Shown piece by piece: positions 56,042 through 64,000 of a stretch of 64,000 bases of DNA (position 1 is its first letter; every line of letters starts with the position of its first letter). The DNA comes from Rheum nobile (Eukaryota; Streptophyta; Magnoliopsida; Caryophyllales; Polygonaceae). The stretch covers positions 124,001 through 188,000 of the forward strand of contig WOAB01000880.1 in the NCBI GenBank assembly GCA_027886185.1, written 5' to 3'. The position numbers were made by a program, and so were the translations under genes. The notes beneath the pieces are model-generated. The model did not search any database. It had not been told where the DNA came from and saw nothing but the letters and a program-made list of their open reading frames with translations.

Positions 56042-59000
56042 CTATAATCCTTCGTCAGTCCTTCTCCTCCTACAGTACTGCTTGTTGTGGCCTTGGTTGC
56101 CGCAATACGAACACCGCCTCTTCCTAGTATAGTTCCCCTCCCACGTCGCCCTGTATCGGTTAATTCGTGGCCTTCCAGGAGGACGTTTTACATTTGGTGG
56201 ACAGCATGGAATGGATGACACGGCTTTAGGAATTGACCATCGGCCTGTGGGAGGAACAAGATGCACAGTTTCCTTGTACACTTCTCTCACGCACTCGTTC
56301 TTGAACATGGGATGGACGAGATCAGTGAGTCGCACTCCCCTATCACTTGCAACCGCTATGGCATGAGCACAAGGAACTTTATCAATCTGGAAAATGTTAC
56401 AATCACATGTACTAGCATTAAGGTTCACCGAGTATCTACAAGTTCCTACCATGACATCCACTTCAAACTGGCTTAGTCTTCGAACACTCATCTTTGCTGC
56501 CCTTCTGTAGTTCACCTCTACCAGCGTGTACACAAAGGGTGACAAGTATTGGTCCCAGTTTGAGGCCGCTTCCCTTCTTTGACAAAACCATTTAGAAATG
56601 GTCTCAACAATCGCATCAAACAGAGCAAGAATAGGCCACTGACGTTGTGTTTTCCACAAGCCATTAAGACACTCGGCGTTGTTGCTTGTCATGATGTTAA
56701 ACCTGTTCCCATGAAAATGCGCTCTCGCCCAGTTTTCAACTCCAGCTTCTTTTAGATATTGACCAATCTTTGGAGATGCAGTTGTTATTTGAGCAAACTG
56801 ATGATTGAACTCAGCTACTGTGTAAGCATGAGCAGCTTTTTTGAATATGCCGAAGAGGTCTTGCCTACCAAACTTCCTCTTGAAGTTTTGGTATATGTGA
56901 TATATGCAATATCCATGCTTGGCAAAATGATAGCTATTTCTCAGACCCTTCCCAATGCTAAGATGACGATCAGACACGAAATACAACTCGGGATGATCAG
57001 GAACAACAAGCCTCAATTCACTGAAGAAAAATGACCATGCATCATCGTTCTCACTATTAACAACGGCAACAACAAGTGGATATATTTGGCCGTTTCCATC
57101 TTGTGCCGTTGCCAAAAGAAGTATCCCCTTGAACTTGGCTGTGAGGTGAGTGCCATCAACTGATATTACCTACACACGCAGAACTATTTTCTCAAATGTT
57201 GCCCTGACAAGAGAGTTATAAGCTTTGAAACTATGTTATATAGCCTGACAAATTATGCTTGTTCTGTTTGTCACATATGCAGTCATATAGTAGATTTACC
57301 TGACAAAATGACTATATTTCCTGACGTAACAACATCACGACTGAATACTGACCTTTTTCAGATGTGGCGCTGCCCTTATCCATGGACCTAAAGTCCAGAA
57401 GACGTACTTGAAGCGTTGATCAGCATCTCTGACTATTCTCGTGTATGTTCCCAGATTACATTTTTGTAACATGTGCATGTAAGAGTACATTGCCTTGTAG
57501 CTATCCTCAGCTATACCATGTGCCATGTCCTGGGCGAAGACCCGCACTCGATTGGCTTTGTAGTAGCTTGTCCTTATCCCATGTTGTAACATGAAATCCT
57601 GAATTTCTGAAGCAAGTAGGCCTTTACGGCCGTTTAAAAACCTAAGATGTAACGAAGTGAATCTATAGATGCATTCATATTGTCCTTTGATCACAAAAAC
57701 TGTTCAAATGCAAGAAAAACATACTTGTGAAGTACTTTATCGACAATCAGCCGAGAAGTTGCTCCTTTGTGATGATTGTGGTTTACTCTCATGCCACAGG
57801 TATGATCCACAACATATTGTCGCACCATAAACAACGACGTTTTTCGATACAATGAGCCACAACACAAAAAGGTGCATTTGTCGTCAATGCACTCAACATC
57901 ATAATTGGACTTATCAGACCTCTTCACACGCATCTCATAGAAGTTTTCCATTGCCAGGGAGAAGAGTGCAGCTTTGAACTCTTCCTTAGAATTGAAGAGC
58001 TAACCAACCTTCATTGTTGGATATGAGGACTTGTTTTCACTTGTTTCCTCATCTTCAACTAACATTTCCATCTCTGCTGGATAGTACCTCTTTTCAATCT
58101 CTTTAAGCATGTCTTCATCAACATCAATCTCTTCTTCTTTATCCGCATCTATTTGCTCCTCGTTCTGTGTTCCCTCAATGCCATTTATTTCTTCCCACAC
58201 ATCATCTAGACCAATAGTATTCACATCATCACCTGAAGCATACCCTAACCCTTCCACACCATCAACACGATCATCATCACCTGATTGATAATAGCCATCA
58301 TAGTCAAAGCCATCTTCTATTTCATCCTCCAAAGAATCTCCACTGTTGGCATAATCAGTCATTTTCTCCTTCCCTTTGTTTCTTGATGTAGCAGCTTCAA
58401 TGTCCTCATCATCGCTACTCAATGATATAATGTCTTCCACTATCAGGGGACAATTTCTCTTGTCTTTCCCCCTCACTTCATCCCTTTTTAATCTCCTTAA
58501 CTCTGCTTCGTTGTCAGCTTCAATAATTTCATCAATCGACCTGACATCTATGTAAGGTGCTCTGTCTTGTTTAAAAATTGACCTGAAAAAGTCTGTATTA
58601 TCTTGGCTCTGCCTCTGAGTTGGTGGTGGAGCTGTTGAAGGAAGAGTACGATGTCCAGCCCTTTCACTTCGAATCTCTTCCTTCTTTAAAAGGTTGGTGT
58701 ACAACTCAATATTCCACTCTGATGAATTTTCTCCACATTTGTTCAAGAACTTGAACGCACCAAGATCGTCGTCATCATTTATAAAGATGGGTGGAAGTTC
58801 TGGTTTATTTTCATAAGCGTATTGCACAAACAATTTTTCTTCATCAAATGGATTCTTCTCAGTCCATTTGTTGCGCAGTGTAGCCAAGTCCATGTCAGGG
58901 GAAAGCAACATGGCTTTCACTGTTCTATCACCCTCATACAACCACCTTTTCCCTTGTTGTTTCCATTCTCCACCACTGATGAACGTCACATACACTAGTT

Positions 59001-59087
59001 TCGTACCTACAAATAAAGAAGGTTTTTGAACTTCACGTATACAGAGGGGGGAAATCGATTGTTTTTCAGGAGAGTTTACTTACCCAT
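56042..59087 (-). pseudogene. MULE transposase: PB1-like, MuDR, MULE (DDE), SWIM and CCHC domains; four exons, one in-frame TAG
   Basis: Exons on the minus strand: 59087-59084 (ATGG only), 59006-57725, 57641-57353, 57169-56042; total 2703 nt, 901 codons, all phases consistent. Order: PB1-like N-terminus (KLVYVTFISGGEWKQQGKRW), long acidic linker, MuDR domain (LFNSKEEFKAALFSLA, VECIDDKC), then IQDFMLQHGIRTSYYKANR. The catalytic core carries ISVDGTHLTAKFKGILLLA (first Asp), YFVSDRHLSIGKGL (second Asp) and a candidate Glu in AHAYTVAEFNHQF. SWIM finger: TCDCNIFQIDKVPCAHAIAV. The zinc knuckle CSYCGNQGHNKQYC is near the end. It would cut and re-insert the element. The only disabling change seen is TAG at complement 58000-58002, between TMKVG and LFNSKEEF. 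If that codon were read through or reverted in other copies, the protein would be complete. Confidence 0.88.
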
Positions 59088-59454
59088 TCAAGCTGTATTT
59101 GCATGCGTCAGGTGTTAAATATCAGGTGGGAAATATCTCACGTGTAATAAGTGGTCAGGCTGCTTGAAGTTCTCCAGGAATATTCAGGGATATTTTTAGG
59201 GGAGCTTAGCTGGAGGGATTAAAGGTTGAAGGAGGCCAGATTTTTGGAGGGAAACTTGCCCGCCAGTTTTAATGTGTGGAAATTTAGTCACAGTTCAAGC
59301 ACCTTGGTTGATGTGATGCCTCTGTCACCGGCGGCTTCAATCTCATTAAGGAGAGATTAACCATTCTTTTATATTTTTTTGAGATAATATTAGCCAGCTT
59401 TTATCCATTTTCTATTTAAAAGAAAAGATAAATTCCATACTCAACAATAGCAAT
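59088..59454 (-). promoter_or_regulatory. 5' region of the transposase gene
   Basis: Contains GTCAGG motifs (59107, 59158) and TCAGGTGGGAAATATCTCACG. No clear TATA box. It ends at the candidate inverted terminus. Confidence 0.35.
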
Positions 59455-59537
59455 AATACCAGAAACCGTACAGAATTCTGATACTTTTGCAATACTTTTG
59501 AAAATCTTGGATTTCTGCAAGTTGCTTTAGCAAATCT
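59455..59537. repeat. Candidate right terminal inverted repeat of the MULE
   Basis: The reverse complement begins AGATTTGCTAAAGCAACT and includes AGATTTTCAAAAGTATTGCA, matching 39390-39475 with gaps. Confidence 0.45.
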
Positions 59538-59960
59538 AGTATATTTGCTAATGCGCCTAAAATATATATCATGTACAGTCGTAAGCCTCAAACAAAAATG
59601 AAACCAAACATACATAGTGAAAATGTTAGACTACCCTTCCTAGAAGATGTGTTTGATCTTATTCGCGATGTATAAATGATAGTTGGATCGTGTCTAGGCA
59701 ACCATTCCTAGAAGGTGGATTTAGACTTGCTCCTCTAATGTACGAAAAACTCAAACACTCTGAACTACGTAAGTCTTTATTCTCTTCCAAGAGATACGTA
59801 GGCAACCCGTTAAAATTCAGGTGCAACCCAAATCAATAATACCATTCAAATTTTGGTACTTGTATAACTTTTAATCAAAAGGGTAACAAGAAAGGGTCAA
59901 ACTCAAACTCTATAAAATCAAATAAAATATGTTTTGCAATTTTTGTACATTTTTGTTCAA
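59538..59960. other. Intergenic, probable retrotransposon debris, no gene
   Basis: CTTCCTAGAAGATG and ATTCCTAGAAGGTGGATTTA are repeated phrases, and TCTGAACTACGTAAGTC...AGATACGTAGGCAAC is wording typical of plant LTR-element ends. No domain is seen. Confidence 0.4.
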
Positions 59961-61403
59961 CACCATAAAAGGAAAGAGAAATGTTGATTAGTCTAATGAA
60001 AGACTAAACAAGGGTATGAAAGGAAAGATTATGTGTGATTGTATCCAGTCACTATCATTGTCTCTCGAATAAAAGTCGGTAGACGATATATAACTAAAAT
60101 ACTCTCAGTGAAACAATAGAAGAGATATGATCCAACAGAAAACTCCAATTAATTGAGTCTTATAGGAATTAATTTAATTTTATGGATATTAAAATAATGA
60201 AATTAATACCAGCCGGAAATCTGGCAAATTATGGCTCGTCGGAGCACCACTGGGGATGAGGTTAGGGGGATTTTAAAGAGGATGACTTGACGGATCGGAG
60301 CTAGAGGCGGCGCCAATTGCAACGATGGAGCCTCGTGGTGGTCGAAAACACTTGATGAATAATCGCGACTAGCTTTTAGGGTTCGAGAGTTTTCGACTGA
60401 AATTAGATGAAATTACTCCATGGGTGAGGGATTTTTATAGGGGTTGGATTGCTCTTCGAAAACCCTACACAATCGAGTCAAATTTTGCCCAAAACAATCC
60501 TCAATTGGATTGAATTTTGCCAAAAAATGTAATGACACGTCCAAGAATATTTATTGCCTTATCGGGGGAAATTTGATATTATCTAGGGGTGATTTTTCCC
60601 GATTTTAAGGTATTAATACACATCATTGTCTAATCTAAAAAGCCCATGCTTCAATTGTAAAAATCGAGCTCGACTTTGGGCCAAAATCGACCATGGCCGA
60701 GAGCTCCAAAATTTGAACGTGCTGGCTTGGCTGGAGGTTGAAGACAACCCCAATTTACACACCCCCTATTTGGCTTAATGACGCATTTTGCCCAACTTTT
60801 TAAGTTGTGGCAAAAATGCCCTTATTTTATTTTTCAAAAATTACAAAAATTACCCATACTTATTTATAACTTATCCTAAGTTTATTTATAAATTTTTACC
60901 CAAATTTAAGTTGAAGGAAAAATTAAATTATCTTAGCTTTAAGCTTAAATCACCTTTTCTTAATACTTAACCATTTTTAACTCTTAATTAACATTTGTTA
61001 ACCTTAACTTAAATAATTAAAGTTAAATTGATAAGTTTATTTAAATCATAAGTACCATAAGGTTAACATAATTTTAATCATTCATAAATTAAAGGGGTCA
61101 CATACTTAGGATAATTTATTATTTTATCCCTACATGGAATAAACATAATAAATCATATGGCATTTCTTATAATACTTAAAACTCCAAAACTACATTCATT
61201 GTTATGCTTATTTATCTATTTTTACACTATACTATTATAACTGATTTGATAATTTGTACAAAAATTATCTTAACCTAATTATTGAACTTAAGTTAATGAA
61301 AAATTAAATTACTCCTCTAAAAGAAATAAAATTAATTTCATAACTTTAATTATTATCAAATTAAAATTACCATATTACCCTTTTAATTTAAGTTGGATAT
61401 TAC
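59961..61403 (+). mobile_element. 5'-truncated LTR of the TGTAACACC family
   Basis: Homologous to the 2.9-kb solo LTR at 23433-26335 read in reverse: AGTCTAATGAAAGACTAAAC, TGTATCCAGTCACTATCATTGTCTCTC (in two parts), CACCACTGGGGATGAGGTTA, GGTTGAAGACAACCCCAATT and GCCCAACTTTTTAAGTTGTG. It ends ...GGATATTACA at 61403. The TGTAACACC start is missing and an internal segment is shorter than in the other copy. No coding region. Confidence 0.75.
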
Positions 61404-62552
61404 AGAGTCCTTATTCATCCTTATACCATATAAACATACAATAATATTTTAGTTCATCATCACCCATTCACCACCTCTAATCACTGTCTGATAACATTAA
61501 CAGTCGATGACCTTGATGATCATCAAAAAAAATCGTTTAGATTCGAGAATGCATGGATTATGAACCCAACTTATATCAATTTTGTTAAAATGGTATGGAT
61601 ATATAACCTCAAAGGATCCTTTATGTTTAAACTAATTATGAAACAAAAGTTATTAAAATCTTACTCAAAAACCTGGTCCAAAACAAAAACGAATAACAAC
61701 CTCCAAGAGTAGATTAAGGACCACGAGGACGACCATATCCAGCCCATAGGGGGCCAAGACTGCACTTTGCATCCTCCAAGAGCAGATTAGGGACCACGAG
61801 GATGAACATATCCAACCCATAGAGGGTCCACACAAGGCTGCAATCGTACGCGCTGCACACACCACTTCGGTGCCGCTAGTCGAGCCCAATGAGGAGGCCA
61901 CCTCAGACAAGCCCCACATTTCGACAAAGGAGCCCAAGGAACCTCATTTGGGTCCTAAAGGAGCCCAACACCAGACCGCCTTGGTCCCATTCGAGGTTGT
62001 GAGACACGCGCTCCTCTTATCCATTCTCGCCATGTACCTCACGCAATCAAAGGGAGCAAATTCTTTCTTTTACTCTTTCATAGGGCTTCTTTGCTACATG
62101 TTTATGACAATTTTCCCTTGTACTTCCCTAAGTTTTGGGAAGATATCTCGCCTTGTGTCTCGTAGGTCCATTCTTGCACAATCAAGTGTTATCTTCGGGC
62201 GCCCTTGCTTAAAAAGAGACATGGCGTATCTTCACTTGAAGAAGGAGACCTTGTTCCCGTTGCAATTGCTATGGAAAGAGACTTTGGAGGATAAGGATCT
62301 GCGTGACTTTGTTCCTCACCTCTTGAAGGCTAAGACGCTACCACACATGGCTCACGCACCCAGGGCTAAGAAATGCAAGCTTGATCCTGGTGCATCAAGT
62401 TCATGGCGCGGAGTGAAGAAGATTAGGGACTATGAATATCATCTCTATATTCCCAACGCGATTATGATTTCTACACCCATGGATGCAATTTCTTCCTTCT
62501 TTTCTTCCTTACTTGTCGAATCGAGGACGATTCGAAGCCAAGTGGGGGAGAA
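61404..62552 (+). mobile_element. 3' part of an unclassified LTR retrotransposon, with an unknown reading frame
   Basis: A 244-codon frame (61870-62604) reads MPLVEPNEEATSDKPHISTK, a hydrophobic middle (LLLSILAMYLTQ), YLHLKKETLFPLQLLWKETL and, near the end, SRTIRSQVGENDDSW. It runs through a polypurine tract (AGTGGGGGAGAA, 62541-62552), as the last frame of many Ty3 elements does. I do not recognise a domain. A ~73-bp direct duplication lies at 61700-61845. The 5' part of the element is absent. Confidence 0.5.
61700..61845 (+). repeat. ~73-bp tandem duplication
   Basis: CTCCAAGAGTAGATTAAGGA CCACGAGGACGACC and CTCCAAGAGCAGATTAGGGA CCACGAGGATGAAC begin two diverged copies, each ending in a CAAG.CTGCA text. 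Confidence 0.9.
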
Positions 62553-63094
62553 TGATGACTCATGGCTAGCCTTGACTTTGAGGGACTTGGAGGAGGTGAT
62601 TTAAGAGCCAAAGGATCCACCTTATTTGTGTTTTGACTCATCCACATGCAACGAATGTTGCATGCTTATTTTTAGTTTTAGTTTTAGAACTTTCTATTAG
62701 TGGCAGTTTGTGAGACTGAAAGTTTCTGCTTTTGCTATTTTTGGTATTTCCTAGCTAGACTTTAATCTTTACATTATTTAATCATTTTTAGACTTAGGAT
62801 TAGTTTATGGGAGAGCTAGGGCCGGCCATGTGTTGGGTGTGTCATCTCTTCCTCTTACTCTTATGTTTTACCTATTTAAACTCTATCTTTTTTTAATGAA
62901 CAAACAAATTGAATTTTAGAGTAATTTGGCTAAGTTACTTTTGAATTGTTCAGTCCAAAACACTCTTCTTTTCTAGCAATCAAACATTCAATAATCAAGA
63001 TAATTGTGTTCATCAAGTCCATGAGTCCATCAAATCGAATCCAATCCATCACGCAAATTTCCCATTATCAACATCGCGTCCTATTAGGGCACCA
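62553..63094 (+). repeat. Candidate 3' LTR following the polypurine tract
   Basis: Starts TGATGACTCATGGC after AGTGGGGGAGAA and ends TATTAGGGCACCA; the TG...CA form and the tract support it. No partner LTR is in the window. The next element begins two bases later. Confidence 0.55.
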
Positions 63095-63095
63095 G

Positions 63096-64000
63096 TGTAA
63101 CACCCCCAAAATTTAACCCTTTTGGAAATGTATTACCACCAGTGACCCCAGTGTTCCTTACCGAGATCACCCAAGGCTTTACCGTTTAAATATAATTCAA
63201 GAAATATAATGATACAAAATGATAACCTTATTTATATAAAACCTGAGTCCCGGGATTACATCCCAATCCCGAATAGGACAAACACAGAGTTTAAATAAAT
63301 TACAGCGGAAGTCTTAAACAAAGTACAACGGAAGTCTTATAAAATATTTTACAAACAAGGATCTTGACCACAATGGTCATCTCCCAAGGATCTCAACCTG
63401 ATTAAAAGAAATTATTAGAAACGTTGAAAAACCACCGTCGACTCCATAGTCCTTCTAGTCTTCTCATCTACACTCTATCTGATGTGCCGAATCGAACGGA
63501 TGACACCAGCCCACATGCAGAGAACAAAGTTCGTGGGTTAGTCTACTTGAATAGACTAGCAAGGGTAAAAAGCAGAATGGTTCGAAGCAGTCGTATTAGG
63601 TTAGACTCATCGCTTCTCGAATAATAATCGATGACGATAGTCAACCATCATACTCTTACTGGAATAAACAAGAGGTATGCACAAGAGAAGATTATGGAAG
63701 ACTGAATCTTCGCAGAAATCGACTCGAAAAGAGACTCCAAGAGATTGAGTCTTTAAGGAAATATGACAAATCTGGAATGTTTACAGAATCATACAACAAT
63801 GATTTAAAAGCTGATTGAGATGCTTCGGTTCACGACGAACCTCACCGCTTACAGCGAATCTAGATTGGAAAGAGAACGTACTACATTCAAGTATGGATCT
63901 TACAGAACCATATAACGATAATTTAAAAACTGACTAAGATGCTTCGGTTCACGACCAACCTCACCGCTTACAGCGATTCCAGATCGGAAAGAGAACGTAC
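63096..64000 (+). mobile_element. LTR of the TGTAACACC family (or full element), runs out of the window
   Basis: Starts TGTAACACCCCCAAAATTTA and carries CCAGTGACCCCAGTGTTCC, CACCCAAGGCTTTACCG, two GCGGAAGTCTTA phrases and ATGTGCCGAATCGAACGGAT, all landmarks of the family. No internal domain is reached before base 64000. Confidence 0.8.
63770..64000 (+). repeat. 119-bp tandem duplication in the LTR
   Basis: TGCTTCGGTTCACGAC occurs at 63821 and 63940. The unit includes CCTCACCGCTTACAGCGA and GGAAAGAGAACGTAC; the second copy is cut by the window end. Confidence 0.95.

Larger units (their letters stand above)
39390..59537. mobile_element. ~20-kb Mutator-like element carrying five genes (Ulp1/Kaonashi-type MULE), with a nested retrotransposon
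   Basis: The unit contains a MULE transposase (minus strand, 56.0-59.1 kb) and a DUF1985-Ulp1 protease gene (plus strand, 39.8-50.6 kb), the pairing known from Ulp1-bearing MULEs of plants. Between them are three further small genes. Candidate inverted ends: 39390 on (GGATTTGCAAAAACTACC ... AGATTTTAGAAAGTATTGCA) against the reverse complement of 59537 down (AGATTTGCTAAAGCAACT ... AGATTTTCAAAAGTATTGCA). The match is imperfect with gaps, and no clean 9-bp duplication is seen (AATATAGAA versus AGTATATTT). Without the Athila-like insertion the element is about 13.7 kb. The gene content is seen directly; the exact borders are inferred. Confidence 0.7.

Noticed and set aside
57335..57700. Frameshift in the transposase at ~57690
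   Set aside because: Explained better by an 83-base GT-AG intron that restores the domain order in phase.
39381..59546. 9-bp target duplication of the large MULE
   Set aside because: AATATAGAA and AGTATATTT do not match well; the borders remain tentative.
61870..62604. Host gene encoding a 244-residue protein
   Set aside because: The frame runs into a polypurine tract and a TG...CA LTR, contains a local duplication and shows no host-gene structure; retrotransposon origin is more likely.

Overview
This window is TE-dense, AT-rich nuclear DNA from a flowering plant, almost certainly a eudicot. The evidence is L1-type LINEs with plant RNase H tails, Athila-like and other LTR retrotransposons, PIF/Harbinger and Mutator-like (MULE) genes with GT-AG introns, Tourist-type MITEs and a plant DUF2828 gene fragment. 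The species cannot be resolved from the sequence. I found no rRNA, tRNA or CRISPR, and no intact ordinary host gene; nearly everything belongs to mobile elements nested in each other.

Layout. 1-6.65 kb: decayed LINE (LINE-A). 7.77-17.08 kb: full-length but broken LINE (LINE-B) with a 13-bp target duplication, split by a 1.54-kb solo LTR that has a perfect 5-bp duplication (GTATG). 17.1-20.7 kb: direct duplications and a broken PIF/Harbinger transposase gene. 20.7-23.2 kb: no gene; a long CT tract. 23.25-28.25 kb: another LINE (LINE-C) cut up by a 2.9-kb solo LTR, a 167-bp MITE and an LTR fragment. 28.5-28.8 kb: a 320-bp Tourist-like MITE. 29.13-34.55 kb: a 5.4-kb foldback element with ~0.8-kb inverted arms around a 41-bp satellite organised in an exact 410-bp higher-order repeat. 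34.7-36.4 kb: a 5'-truncated LINE with a perfect 16-bp duplication. 36.6-38.75 kb: a Helitron-like 3' end and a truncated DUF2828 pseudogene.

39.39-59.54 kb is the most interesting part. It reads as one very large Mutator-like element carrying five genes: a DUF1985-Ulp1 (SUMO/NEDD8-type) protease gene, a 117-aa protein of unknown function, a spliced GRF zinc-finger protein with a C-terminal membrane anchor (opposite strand), a spliced 122-aa coiled-coil protein, and a four-exon PB1-MuDR-MULE-SWIM-zinc-knuckle transposase (opposite strand). A young non-autonomous Athila-like retrotransposon (gag and protease kept, reverse transcriptase and integrase gone) interrupts the first exon of the protease gene. 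The non-coding DNA of the MULE is sprinkled with a recurrent TTTGTCAGG/CCTGACAAA motif. Protease gene, transposase and retrotransposon are inactivated mainly by in-frame stops, all eight of them TAG.

59.5-64 kb holds LTR-retrotransposon remains, including two copies of the TGTAACACC LTR family that is also present at 23.4-27.7 kb.
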